A stretch of DNA of 64,000 bases from Microbacterium sp. AK031 (lineage in GTDB: Bacteria; Actinomycetota; Actinomycetes; Actinomycetales; Microbacteriaceae), in contig NZ_JANUCA010000002.1 of NCBI RefSeq assembly GCF_024807145.1, positions 248,001 to 312,000 of the forward strand, in the 5' to 3' direction. Of this stretch, positions 16,366-24,501 are shown piece after piece (within the stretch, counting starts at the first letter, position 1; the number at the start of each line of letters is the position of its first letter). The position numbers were made by a program, and so were the translations under genes. The notes under the pieces are model-generated. The model was not told the DNA's origin, did not search any database, and was given only the letters and a program-made list of their open reading frames with translations.

Positions 16366-16417
16366 GCAGACCTCGCCGAGGCGGCAGCGAATCGCATCCG
16401 CCTCGGCGAGGTTCTGC
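16366..16417. terminator. Bidirectional terminator between galK and the nucleobase permease
   Basis: Perfect 14-bp arms (CCTCGCCGAGGCGG at 16371-16384 and complement at 16398-16411) around a 13-nt loop, extended by a further GCAGA/TCTGC pairing with one bulge. It fills the 63-bp gap between the convergent stops at 16356 and 16420. Confidence 0.8.
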
Positions 16418-16419
16418 AG

Positions 16420-17985
16420 CTACTCGGCGTCGGCCTCGGCAAGGGCACGTCTGATGTCATGCCGGGTGCGGATCTTGCCCGTCTTGATGCCGTCGGTGAT
16501 CACTACCTCCTGCGAGGCGGTGACGACCGGAACCTCTTCGCCTTCGGCATCCAGGATCTTGCCGTCCTTGATCGTGTCGCCGTCGAAGAGCGTCTCGTTC
16601 GCGAGGAGCCGGGCGAGGTCCTCCTCGCGGATGACCCGCCCTGTTCCCGGGATGAACGCGGAGCGCTCAGCGGACTTCCCGCCGAGGTGGTTGAAGAGCA
16701 GGTTCAACAGCACCGCCATGATCGCGGCCGACGAGATGCCGGAGTGCAGGATGATGCCCACCCAGCTCGGCAGGGCGTCGTAGAAGCCGGGCATGACCAC
16801 CGGGATCACGCCGAAACCGAGGGAGACCGCGACGATCACCATGTTCATGTTGCCCTCGTAGTTCACCTTCGCGAGCGTGCGGACGCCCGCGGCTGCAACC
16901 GACCCGAACAGCACGACGCCCGCACCGCCCAGTACGGGCGGCGGCACGGCGGCGACCAGTCCGCCGACGATCGGAAGCAACCCGAGCACGACGAGGATGA
17001 CGCCGCCGGCGCTCACGACGAATCGTGACTTCACTCCGGTGATCGCGACGAGGCCGACGTTCTGCGCGAACGCGGACTGTGTGAACGAGTTGAACACGGG
17101 GGCGACGGCGGACGAGATCATGTCGGCGCGGAGGCCGTTGGCGATCCGCTTGGAATCGACCTTGGTGCCGACGATCTCCCCGACCGCGATGATGTCGGCA
17201 GTGGTCTCGGTCATCGTGACGATGATCACGATGAACATCGAGATGATGCTGGCAATGCCGAACGTCGGCAGGCCGAACGCGAAGGGCTGCGGCAGCGCGA
17301 CTATGCCGCCGTCTGCGACGTTCGAGAAGTCCGCCCAGCCGAAGATCCCGGCGAACGTGGTGCCGAGCACGATGGAGATGAGGATGGCCAGGCGGGAGAC
17401 CGTCGGAGACGCGACCTTGCTCAGTACGAGCACGACGACCAGCGTTCCCATCGCCAGACCGATGTTCTGCAGGCTCCCCCAGTTCGGGTCCTCCTCAGAT
17501 GTGCCGCCCATGGCCCAGCCCGCCGCGACCGGCATCAGAGTGAGCCCGATCGTGGTGATCACGGTGCCGGTCACGACCGGCGGGAAGAACCGCACGATCA
17601 TCGCGAAGAACGGTGCGACGATGAGGCCGGCGACGGATGCGGCGATCACGGCGCCGAACACACCGGGCAGCCCCTCACCCGCGGCGAGGATGGCCATCAT
17701 GGTCGCGACGCCCGAGAACGAGACGCCCTGCACCAGCGGCAGCTGCGATCCGAAGAACGGCAGGCCCCACGACTGCAGGATGGTGGCGAGGCCGCCGATG
17801 AACAGGCATGAGGCGATGAGGAGGCCGATCTCCGCAGGCGAGAGACCGGCGGCGTTGCCGATGATGAGCGGTACGGCGATGATCCCGCCGTACATCGTCA
17901 GCACATGCTGCAGCCCGTAGGCGAAGGTCGGACCGAGGCGGAGCCTCTCGTCTTCGGGTCGGCGGATTCTGGGCGTTCTCGACAT
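16420..17985 (-). CDS. NCS2 family uracil-xanthine permease
   Basis: A 521-residue nucleobase:cation symporter-2 membrane protein with about 14 hydrophobic segments. Family marks include LRLGPTFAYGLQHVLTMYGG at the N terminus, PLVQGVSFSGVATM, and TETTADIIAVGEIVGTKVD, the helix carrying the substrate-binding Glu of the family. A hydrophilic tail of about 75 residues with an unusual VLNLLFNHLGGKS-to-ALAEADAE run follows the last helix. It would import purine or pyrimidine bases with protons. It is divergent from an 8-oxoguanine-deaminase-type gene, and an IclR-like dyad lies between them, so a purine rather than uracil substrate is inferred. Confidence 0.88.
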   Translation of the reverse strand: MSRTPRIRRPEDERLRLGPTFAYGLQHVLTMYGGIIAVPLIIGNAAGLSPAEIGLLIASCLFIGGLATILQSWGLPFFGSQLPLVQGVSFSGVATMMAILAAGEGLPGVFGAVIAASVAGLIVAPFFAMIVRFFPPVVTGTVITTIGLTLMPVAAGWAMGGTSEEDPNWGSLQNIGLAMGTLVVVLVLSKVASPTVSRLAILISIVLGTTFAGIFGWADFSNVADGGIVALPQPFAFGLPTFGIASIISMFIVIIVTMTETTADIIAVGEIVGTKVDSKRIANGLRADMISSAVAPVFNSFTQSAFAQNVGLVAITGVKSRFVVSAGGVILVVLGLLPIVGGLVAAVPPPVLGGAGVVLFGSVAAAGVRTLAKVNYEGNMNMVIVAVSLGFGVIPVVMPGFYDALPSWVGIILHSGISSAAIMAVLLNLLFNHLGGKSAERSAFIPGTGRVIREEDLARLLANETLFDGDTIKDGKILDAEGEEVPVVTASQEVVITDGIKTGKIRTRHDIRRALAEADAE

Positions 17986-18038
17986 TGATCTCTCCGTTGA
18001 GGTGCGTCTGTCATTGGATGGCGCTTGACTTCCGAATC

Positions 18039-18056
18039 GTGGAAATAGATTTCCAC
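18039..18056. promoter_or_regulatory. IclR-like operator dyad in the purine-module divergent region
   Basis: GTGGAAAT-AG-ATTTCCAC has perfect 8-bp arms with a 2-nt spacer. It closely resembles the TGGAAATNATTTCCA pattern bound by IclR and relatives. It lies about 53 bp upstream of the permease start and about 157 bp upstream of the deaminase start, so it could control both. No IclR gene is in this window. Confidence 0.6.
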
Positions 18057-18074
18057 CAAGGCGATAGCGGCGAT

Positions 18075-18105
18075 GCTAGCACCGAATCACGTCGCGTGCT
18101 AGCGT
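18075..18105 (+). promoter_or_regulatory. Putative deaminase promoter inside an 8-bp inverted repeat
   Basis: GCTAGCAC (18075-18082) is repeated inverted as GTGCTAGC (18096-18103). The right arm overlaps TAGCGT (18100-18105), a plausible -10 box that would place the transcript start near 18112. The dyad could be a second operator. The -35 is not clear. Confidence 0.4.
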
Positions 18106-18111
18106 ACGAGC

Positions 18112-18212
18112 GCCGGCCTTCCACAGGCCGGTCGGCGGAACAGCAGACGCCGAGAAACCTGAGCTGGCGGCCCGAGCCCCAGCCCTGTGTCGCCAGAGGA
18201 AAGGCGACACCC
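18112..18212 (+). ncRNA. Structured 5' leader with four hairpins, ribosome binding site in a loop
   Basis: The roughly 100-nt leader of the deaminase can fold into four consecutive hairpins. H1 is CCGGCCT at 18113-18119 with AGGCCGG at 18125-18131. H2 is CGGCG at 18133-18137 with CGCCG at 18148-18152. H3 is GCTGG at 18163-18167 with CCAGC at 18179-18183. H4 is GTGTCGCC at 18187-18194 with GGCGACAC at 18203-18210. The Shine-Dalgarno AGAGGAAAGG spans the loop and first stem bases of H4, two nt before the ATG. This arrangement suits translational control by a ligand or protein, i.e. a riboswitch-like element. I do not recognise a known riboswitch class. Folding is by eye. Confidence 0.5.
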
Positions 18213-19574
18213 ATGACGAGAATCTGGCTCCGCGATCCGCTCGCGATCCATCTGGGAACGGATGCCGAACCCGAAGCCGCCGCGCGCGGCATGGTCGTGG
18301 ACACGAAGCTCGGCACGATCGTCGAACTCATCGGCCGCGACGACGTCCCGGTGGTCGACGAGGTGTTCGACGCGAGCGCGCATGTGATCACGCCCGGCCT
18401 GATCAACACGCACCATCACTTCTACCAGACCCTCACCAGGGCATGGGCGCCGGTGGCGGACCTTCCCCTGTTCGGCTGGCTCGTGAACCTCTACCCGGTG
18501 TGGGCGCGGCTCACCCCTCGCGCGTTGGAGCTGGCCACGACCGTGGCGATGGCGGAACTGCTGCAGTCCGGCTGCACGACGGCCGCCGATCATCACTACC
18601 TCTTCCCGACCGGCATGGACGACGCGATCGACATCCAGGTCGACGTCACCCGCCGGCTGGGCATGCGCGCGATGCTGACCCGCGGCTCGATGTCGCTCGG
18701 AGAGGACGACGGCGGCTTGCCGCCGCGGCACAGCGTGCAGGATCCCGACGTGATCCTCGCGGATTCAGAGCGGCTGGTGAGTCGCTATCACGAGCGCGGC
18801 GACGGCGCGAAGGTGCAGATCGGTCTCGCTCCCTGTTCACCGTTCTCGGTGACGACGTCGCTGATGGCGGATTCGGCGACGCTCGCGGAACGGCTCGATG
18901 TGCGATTGCACACGCATCTCGCTGAGACTCTCGACGAGGAACGGTTCTGCCTGGAGCGCTTCGGCATGCGCACCGTCGAGTACCTCGAGTCGGTCGGATG
19001 GCTGTCGAACCGCACGTGGCTGGCACACGGAGTGCACTTCAACGATGACGAGATCGCGGCGCTCGGCACGGTGGGCACTGCCGTGGCGCACTGTCCCACC
19101 TCCAACATGCGCCTGGCCAGCGGCATCGCCCGCGCGGTCGAGTTGGAGGATGCCGGTGTGCCGGTCGGACTCGGCGTGGACGGCTCCGCGTCCAACGACG
19201 CCTCCAATATGATCCGCGAAGTGCGCCAGGCGCTGTACCTTCAGCGACTGCGTTACGGCACCGAGCAGGTCACGAGCGCCCGCGTGCTGGAATGGGCGAC
19301 CGCCGGATCCGCTGCCGCCCTCGGCCGCACCGACATCGGCCGGATCGCACCGGGGATGCAGGCCGACCTCGCCATGTTCCGGTTGGACGGCCTCGCGTTC
19401 TCCGGTTCCCACGATCCGATCGCCGCTCTTGTGCTGTGCGGTGCCGAGCGCGCCGACCGCGTCATGGTGGGCGGCGAGTGGCGCGTGCGAGACGGGCAGG
19501 TCGTCGGCCTCGACATAGACGCGCTCATCGCCGAGCATCAGCAGGCCGCCCGCGCCCTCGTCTCCGCAGCTTGA
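18213..19574 (+). CDS. 8-oxoguanine deaminase-type amidohydrolase (AtzB/TrzN-like)
   Basis: A 453-residue metal-dependent amidohydrolase of the cytosine/guanine deaminase-like group. The metal site is visible as HHH in LINTHHHFYQT, HLAET, HGVHFNDDE and the terminal Asp in GLGVDGSASNDASNM. The CPTSNMRLASG segment is typical of the 8-oxoguanine deaminase / hydroxydechloroatrazine ethylaminohydrolase subgroup. The likely reaction is hydrolytic deamination of 8-oxoguanine to urate; a triazine or another purine substrate cannot be excluded. ATG 18213 is fixed by AGAGGAAAGG upstream. Divergent from an NCS2 base permease, which supports a purine role. It has a long structured leader. Confidence 0.82.
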   Translation: MTRIWLRDPLAIHLGTDAEPEAAARGMVVDTKLGTIVELIGRDDVPVVDEVFDASAHVITPGLINTHHHFYQTLTRAWAPVADLPLFGWLVNLYPVWARLTPRALELATTVAMAELLQSGCTTAADHHYLFPTGMDDAIDIQVDVTRRLGMRAMLTRGSMSLGEDDGGLPPRHSVQDPDVILADSERLVSRYHERGDGAKVQIGLAPCSPFSVTTSLMADSATLAERLDVRLHTHLAETLDEERFCLERFGMRTVEYLESVGWLSNRTWLAHGVHFNDDEIAALGTVGTAVAHCPTSNMRLASGIARAVELEDAGVPVGLGVDGSASNDASNMIREVRQALYLQRLRYGTEQVTSARVLEWATAGSAAALGRTDIGRIAPGMQADLAMFRLDGLAFSGSHDPIAALVLCGAERADRVMVGGEWRVRDGQVVGLDIDALIAEHQQAARALVSAA

Positions 19575-19634
19575 CGCCCGTTCAGCAGACGCTGTCGGGC
19601 CTGAAAGAATGGAAGCTTCGAGGAGAGGAAGTCC

Positions 19635-20612
19635 ATGTCCTGGATCGTCACCGGCGGAGCCGGCTACATCGGAGCGCACGTCGTGCGTGCACTCGCGGAT
19701 GCCGGGCTCGCCCCGGTCGTGCTGGATGACCTGTCCAGCGGAGTCGCGTCATTCGTTCCGAAGGGCGTGCCGCTCGTGCAGGGCAGCATCCTCGACCGGG
19801 AGCTGGTCGAGAAGGCGCTTCGCGATCACCAGGCCGAGGGCGTGATCCATGTCGCAGGCTTCAAGTACGCGGGCGTCTCGGTGCAGCGACCGCTGCACAC
19901 CTACGCGCAGAACGTCGAGGGCACGCGCGTGATCCTCGAGGCGATGGAGACAGTCGGCGTCAGCAACATCGTCTTCTCCTCCTCCGCCGCCGTCTTCGGA
20001 ACCCCCGATGTCGCGCTCGTCGTCGAGGACACCGCCAAGAGGCCCGCGAGTCCCTACGGCGAGTCCAAACTGATCGGCGAGTGGATGCTGCGCGATCAGG
20101 CGATCGCGACGGCTGAGTCCGAGCATCCGCTGCGTCACACCTCGCTGCGCTACTTCAACGTCGTCGGCTCCGCCGATGAGACCGTCTACGACGTGAGCCC
20201 GCACAACCTCTTCCCGATCGTCTTCGAGGCACTGCTCGCCGGCAAGACACCCCGGATCAACGGCGACGACTACGCCACGGAAGACGGCACGAACGTGCGC
20301 GACTACGTGCACGTCGGCGACATCGCAGCCGCACACGTGGCTGCGGCGAAGCGCCTCGCGGCCGGCGAGAGCATCGAGCCTGCGTACAACCTCGGCTCCG
20401 GCGACGGCCTGAGCGTCAAGCAGATCATGGACGCCGTCGTCCGCGTCACCGGCATCGACTTCACCCCGGAGATCGGGCCGCGCCGTGCCGGCGACCCCGA
20501 CCGCATCGTGGCGACCGGCGAGCTCGCCGCCCGCGACCTGGAATGGAAGATGCGCTACTCCGTCGACGAGATGGTGCGCACGGGCTGGGAGGCGCGGCGC
20601 GCCGCGCAGTAG
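19635..20612 (+). CDS. galE: UDP-glucose 4-epimerase
   Basis: A 325-residue short-chain dehydrogenase/reductase of the extended class that interconverts UDP-galactose and UDP-glucose. NAD-binding GGAGYIG is at residues 7-13. The catalytic Ser is in SSSAAVFG and the YxxxK pair in SPYGESK. LRYFNVVGS and VRDYVHVGDIA are GalE signatures. The usual KAVGES segment reads KYAGVS here, a mild deviation. A strong GAGGAGAGG ribosome binding site precedes the ATG at 19635. It lies 60 bp after the deaminase gene and may be read from it or from its own promoter. It supplies the third Leloir enzyme alongside galT and galK. Confidence 0.92.
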   Translation: MSWIVTGGAGYIGAHVVRALADAGLAPVVLDDLSSGVASFVPKGVPLVQGSILDRELVEKALRDHQAEGVIHVAGFKYAGVSVQRPLHTYAQNVEGTRVILEAMETVGVSNIVFSSSAAVFGTPDVALVVEDTAKRPASPYGESKLIGEWMLRDQAIATAESEHPLRHTSLRYFNVVGSADETVYDVSPHNLFPIVFEALLAGKTPRINGDDYATEDGTNVRDYVHVGDIAAAHVAAAKRLAAGESIEPAYNLGSGDGLSVKQIMDAVVRVTGIDFTPEIGPRRAGDPDRIVATGELAARDLEWKMRYSVDEMVRTGWEARRAAQ

Positions 20613-20616
20613 TCCG

Positions 20617-21150
20617 TCAAGGTGCTGCGACGAGATCCCGCACCCGGATCGGGTGCAGGAAGAAGCACACCCACGCCAGCGCGGTGAAGGCCATCGGTAC
20701 GACGGCGAGCATGATCCGGATGCCGCCATCCACAGCATCCGGCTGCGCATCGCCGAGTGAGGCGTCGAAGCCGCTCGCATTCAGCACCCACGCGGCGACG
20801 ATCGCCTGCAGCACCACGGATCCGCGCGCGACGAATCCGTTCACCCCGTTGCACCACCTTGCTCCACAGGAAGATGGCCGGGATCGCGGCGAGGATCACG
20901 GCGATCGCGGTCTGCACGAGCAGCGACCCGAGCACGTACGGCACGAACGCGCGGTTGGCGAATGTGTCGCGCAGCTGCGCCGTCCACCGCATCTGCGTTC
21001 CGCCGACCACGCGCTCACCTCGCCGCTCCAGCACTCCGCCGGCGAACAACCAGACGAACAGCACGAGACACACGAAGCCCAGCGCGAGCGCCATTCCCGG
21101 CCAGCCGATGCTGTCATGCAGTAGCGGGGCACCCGCAGTGCCGAGGATCG
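20617..21150 (-). pseudogene. Truncated GPH-type sugar:cation symporter
   Basis: Two minus-strand frames carry C-terminal pieces of a 12-helix transporter. The first reads LLHDSIGWPGMALALGFV through a hydrophilic loop (WTAQLRDTFANRAFVPYVLG) to AAIPAIFLWSKVV. After a frameshift near 20845-20865 the second continues NGFVARGSVVLQAIVAAWVL and ends at 20617. Length (about 175 residues), the absence of the N-terminal half and the frameshift mark it as dead. It resembles the glycoside-pentoside-hexuronide symporter family. Its truncated 5' end abuts a ROK regulator fragment on the same strand, as expected from an internal deletion. Confidence 0.7.
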
Positions 21151-21589
21151 GGCAGGTCTGCCAGACTGACGTCGTTCTCGATGTGCACGGGGCAATCGAC
21201 GTGAGCGATCAGCGCGGCGATGCCGGCCGCTCGATCGTCGACGTGTCCAAGGGGAGCATCGCACTGAGCGCGCACGGCACCGTCGGATCGACCAGGCTGA
21301 CGTGCATCGCGGTGTGATCGACGTGCACTGCTGCCGCGAAGCCGAGTCCAGGATGAAGGGAGACCCGGGTCGCCGCCGGACGGCGCGTCGCCCGGTCCAC
21401 CCCAGCGGATGCTACGGCGTCCCCAGCTTCGAGCATCCGAATGACCTGAGTGACGGCTGTCCGCGACAACCCGGTCTCACCCATCAACTCTGCTCGAGTC
21501 AGGGGGCCACGTCGTGCCAGTGCCTCCAGGATTGCACTCGCGTTGAGTGTTCGCAGCAGGGTCAGCGGCCCCGCCAGAGGCTTTGTCAC
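21151..21589 (-). pseudogene. Truncated ROK family transcriptional regulator
   Basis: The GTG at 21589 with AGGAAA upstream begins an intact winged helix (ILEALARRGPLTRAELMGE, then TGLSRTAVTQVIRMLEAGD). It runs into the ROK domain (LHPGLGFAAAVHVDHTAMHV). The frame closes at 21209, but the ROK signature resumes in another frame as HVDCPVHIENDVSLA (around 21175), so there is a frameshift near 21240. Beyond about 21150 the ROK sequence stops and symporter sequence begins. An intact ROK repressor is about 380-400 residues, so the C-terminal half is missing. DNA-binding ability of the fragment is possible but regulated function unlikely. Confidence 0.72.
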
Positions 21590-21637
21590 GACGTTTCCTC
21601 GTGCATTGTTGGGAGCAAGTATCACACGAAGTGTTCC

Positions 21638-21676
21638 AAAGTGCGACACTTTTCGTGGCACTGGTGCCGATACTCT
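21638..21676 (+). promoter_or_regulatory. Operator and leaderless-type promoter of the carboxylesterase
   Basis: AAAGTG-cga-CACTTT (21638-21652) is a perfect 6-bp-arm dyad inside a longer imperfect one (CACGAAGTGT 21625-21634 and 21646-21657), placed between the ROK start and the esterase. TACTCT (21671-21676) ends exactly 6 nt before the GTG at 21683, and no Shine-Dalgarno is present, indicating a leaderless transcript. The dyad is the likely target of the now-broken ROK regulator. Confidence 0.5.
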
Positions 21677-21682
21677 CTAGTC

Positions 21683-23149
21683 GTGACCGAATCGCCCGTG
21701 GTGCGCACCACTTCCGGACCTGTACGCGGATTCTGGCGGGATCACGGGACGCCCGCAGCATCCGCGGCTTTCCTCGGCATCCCGTTCGCAGAACCGCCCG
21801 TCGGCCCCCTCCGCTACGCGGCACCGGTTCCGCCGAAGCCGTGGACCGATGTGCGCGGGGCCACCGAGTACGGTGCCACGGCGCTGCGCACGACGGGCTC
21901 CGACACTCTCATCCCCGAACCCGCAATCCCCGGTGACGGCACGCTGAACGTGAACGTCTTCACGCCGTCGCCGGACGCATCGCTGCCGGTGCTGGTCTGG
22001 ATACACGGCGGCGGCTACACCGAGGGGTCACCGGCCAGCCCTTGGTACGACGGCAGCCGCTTCAACCGCGACGGGGTCGTGACGGTGTCGATCTCGTACC
22101 GCCTGGGCTTCGACGGGTTCGGATTCATCGAGGGCGCACCGCACAACCGCGGAGTGCTCGACTGGATCGCCGCCCTCGAATGGGTGCAGCACAACATCGC
22201 GGCGTTCGGCGGCGACCCGAATCGGGTGACCATCGGTGGGCAGTCCGCCGGGGGCGGCGCCGTGCTGACGCTTCTGGGTATCCCGTCAGCGCAGCAGCTG
22301 TTCCACCGGGCGATCTCGATCTCGGGCGCTCTCGCCGATGTGCCCCTCGACGAGGCGCGCGAGCGTTCGACGCGACTGGCCGCACTCGCGGGCGTCCCTG
22401 CCGATGTCGACGGCTTCCGATCCGTCGACGAAGCCGCTCTGCACTCTCTCCAGAGCAAGTCAGCGAGCGCGAAGCGCGGACTCGCCGCACTGACCGATCG
22501 GCTGGCGAACGGCCTGGCGTGGGGTCCCATGATCGACGGAGACCTCATCGCGCAATCGACCGTGGATGCGCTGCGCGCCGGAATCGGCAAGGACAAGCCG
22601 CTGCTGCTGGGCGCTGCCGACGACGAGTTCACGATGGTCGCCGAGCGTGAGGAAGCTGCGCTGCGCCTGGTCCCGCCGGCACTGCTGCTGCGTCCCTTCA
22701 TCAGGAATCGCGACACGCGCCGCGCGTACCTCGAGTCGAACGAATCGCAGCGAGCGCTCGGCACCGCCGCGATGGTCGGGCGCTACATCAGCGACCATAT
22801 CTTCCGCATCGTCGTCCCCCGCGTCGCGGAGGCCCGGCTGCGTGCGGATGCCTCGACCTGGGCCTACCGATTCAGCTGGGTCTCACCCACGAAAGGCTGG
22901 GCGTGCCACTGCCTCGACGTGCCGTTCTGGTTCGACGGACTGGACAGGGCGCGCGTGGACGCTCTTGCCGGCGCTCATCCACCACAGTCGCTAGCGGAGG
23001 AGATGCACGGGGCCGCCGTCCGGTTCGTCGCGGAAGGTGATCCTGGGTGGCCCGCCTGGTCGACCGCGCCCGGTCTCTCGCGCATCTTCGGCGGCACGGG
23101 TCCGGACGTCGCCGAGGACGCCTACGACAGCACCCTCGCGCTGGTCTGA
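21683..23149 (+). CDS. Type B carboxylesterase
   Basis: A 488-residue alpha/beta-hydrolase of the carboxylesterase type B family. The oxyanion loop is LVWIHGGGYTEGS. The nucleophile Ser is in GGQSAGGGAV (residue about 188). The acid is probably in ADDEFTM and the catalytic His in WACHCLDVPFWF. No signal peptide, so cytosolic. It would hydrolyse small carboxylic esters. The GTG at 21683 is chosen because a -10 box lies 6 nt upstream and longer readings run through the divergent ROK gene. Linked in the past to a sugar symporter and ROK regulator, it may have served a sugar-ester pathway that has since been lost. Confidence 0.87.
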   Translation: MTESPVVRTTSGPVRGFWRDHGTPAASAAFLGIPFAEPPVGPLRYAAPVPPKPWTDVRGATEYGATALRTTGSDTLIPEPAIPGDGTLNVNVFTPSPDASLPVLVWIHGGGYTEGSPASPWYDGSRFNRDGVVTVSISYRLGFDGFGFIEGAPHNRGVLDWIAALEWVQHNIAAFGGDPNRVTIGGQSAGGGAVLTLLGIPSAQQLFHRAISISGALADVPLDEARERSTRLAALAGVPADVDGFRSVDEAALHSLQSKSASAKRGLAALTDRLANGLAWGPMIDGDLIAQSTVDALRAGIGKDKPLLLGAADDEFTMVAEREEAALRLVPPALLLRPFIRNRDTRRAYLESNESQRALGTAAMVGRYISDHIFRIVVPRVAEARLRADASTWAYRFSWVSPTKGWACHCLDVPFWFDGLDRARVDALAGAHPPQSLAEEMHGAAVRFVAEGDPGWPAWSTAPGLSRIFGGTGPDVAEDAYDSTLALV

Positions 23150-23155
23150 GCGCCC

Positions 23156-23302
23156 GGCTAACGCGCGTCGCCGGAAGAGTTTGCCGGGTTCGGATTGCGC
23201 CGAACCCGGGAAACCCTTCCGGCATCCAACCGCGGGCCGCGGAAGGCACGCGTTGCGCCCCGAAAGCGACGTCTCGAAGCGCAACGCAGGCGCGCGTTAG
23301 CC
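23156..23302. terminator. Large nested inverted-repeat terminator between convergent genes
   Basis: Three nested structures lie in 147 bp. The outer arms GGCTAACGCGCG (23156-23167) and its complement (23291-23302) enclose two hairpins. Hairpin A has 24-bp arms (23170-23193 and 23200-23223) with two mismatches and a 6-nt loop. Hairpin B pairs GCGTTGCGC with GCGCAACGC (about 23250-23288). The right outer arm contains the stop codon of the minus-strand gene. It separates the esterase from the zinc operon and could act as a bidirectional terminator or a mobile REP-like element. Confidence 0.7.
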
Positions 23303-24487
23303 GACGACGGCGATCTCGTTGGGCGTCTCCGGAAGCTCCGCAGTGGTGATGATCTCACCCGTGGCGGCATCCAACGCGACGATCGTGCTGTTCGCGGCAT
23401 CCGTCACGTAGACGACGTCACCGAAGGCGGCGATCGCCGGGTGCGGCTGCTGCCACTCGCTCGGACCCTCCCACGCGTCGATCGCGTCGTGGGATGCCGT
23501 GATGGCACCGGTCGCCGGGTCGATGACGTGCACCTTGCCGTCGGATCCGATGAGCACGGCGTCGCCGCTGTCGACGCGGGTCACGCCGCGGAAGGTGTAG
23601 CTGATGCCATCGGGCAGCTCGACCTTCTCGAGGGTATTCGCCTCGGTGTCGACGAGCGCGATGTCGGTCAGGAGGTAGCCCTCCATGTCGGGGTCGTCTT
23701 TGTAGTCCATCACGACGAGGGGGCTGTTCTCGGAGACGTACGCGTTCCCGATGCGACCGTACTGGTCGGGCGAGGTGAGCTTGGTGATCTCGCCATCGTC
23801 GAAGACGAGTGCGCCGTTCTCGCATCCGAAGACGACGACCTCGCCCTTCGCGGTGCCCTCACCGTGCACGCCAGGGCACTCGGCGCTGGTCGCGATCTCT
23901 GCACCGTCGGCGTCCACGGCCCGGATGCCCGAGCGCCCGGTCGCATCGCCGACAGTGGTGACGAAGGTCCCGTCCTCCAGGACCACCGAGACGCCATGGT
24001 GCGCGTCCACGCCTTCGATGACCTGCGCGTCGGGCAGGGCGCCGTCCACATCGGCGAGCGAGTCGGTGTCGAAGATGGTGGTGTCGCTGGTCGCATCGTC
24101 GTAGAGTACGGTCTTGCCTCCGTGTCGCACGACGTGTCCGGCGGCGGCGGCCTCGACGACCAGATCGGTGAGCTCGGGCTCGTGCACGTCGAGCAGCTGG
24201 AAGCCCTCCGACGTCGTCACGAATGCGTGTCGTCCGTCACCGGCGGCGTTGAGCCTGACGAAGTCCTCGGTCGGCAGGTCGTCGACGACCTCGAGCGTCT
24301 CACCGTCGACGATGAGGACACCACCCGCGTAGGCGACCGCCACGCGGGTGCCGTCTGCCGCGGCGTCCGAGCTGGTCGCGGAGGATTCCGGCGCCTCCGC
24401 AGCCGGCCCCGCGCTGCATCCCGCCAGCAGCAGCGCGGCGACTCCGGCGCCGGCCGCGAATCGTGCGGTTCTTGTGAGCTGTGTCAT
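23297..24487 (-). CDS. aztD: AztD-like zinc metallochaperone (beta-propeller lipoprotein)
   Basis: A 396-residue exported protein. It starts with a lipoprotein signal peptide (lipobox ALLLAGC, Cys about residue 24), a Ser/Ala linker and then about seven beta-propeller blades. GHVVRHGGKTVLYDDATS, VDAHHGVSVVLEDG and VVVFGCENGALVF are features shared by AztD-type proteins, which carry zinc outside the membrane and hand it to the AztC binding protein. A Cys pair (AECPGV and FGCENG) probably forms a disulphide. ATG 24487 has AAGGAAAA upstream. It is last in the operon, separated from aztC by a 56-bp gap with a duplicated hairpin. A paralogue lies at 25452. Confidence 0.78.
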   Translation of the reverse strand: MTQLTRTARFAAGAGVAALLLAGCSAGPAAEAPESSATSSDAAADGTRVAVAYAGGVLIVDGETLEVVDDLPTEDFVRLNAAGDGRHAFVTTSEGFQLLDVHEPELTDLVVEAAAAGHVVRHGGKTVLYDDATSDTTIFDTDSLADVDGALPDAQVIEGVDAHHGVSVVLEDGTFVTTVGDATGRSGIRAVDADGAEIATSAECPGVHGEGTAKGEVVVFGCENGALVFDDGEITKLTSPDQYGRIGNAYVSENSPLVVMDYKDDPDMEGYLLTDIALVDTEANTLEKVELPDGISYTFRGVTRVDSGDAVLIGSDGKVHVIDPATGAITASHDAIDAWEGPSEWQQPHPAIAAFGDVVYVTDAANSTIVALDAATGEIITTAELPETPNEIAVVG

Positions 24488-24501
24488 GGTTTTCCTTTCG
24501 T

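Noticed and set aside
18112..18212. Known TPP, SAM, guanidine or purine riboswitch
   Set aside because: I could not find the conserved core sequences of these classes; left as an unclassified structured leader.
20617..21589. Insertion sequence or integrase as the cause of the broken genes
   Set aside because: No transposase, terminal inverted repeats or target duplication seen; a plain deletion explains the junction.
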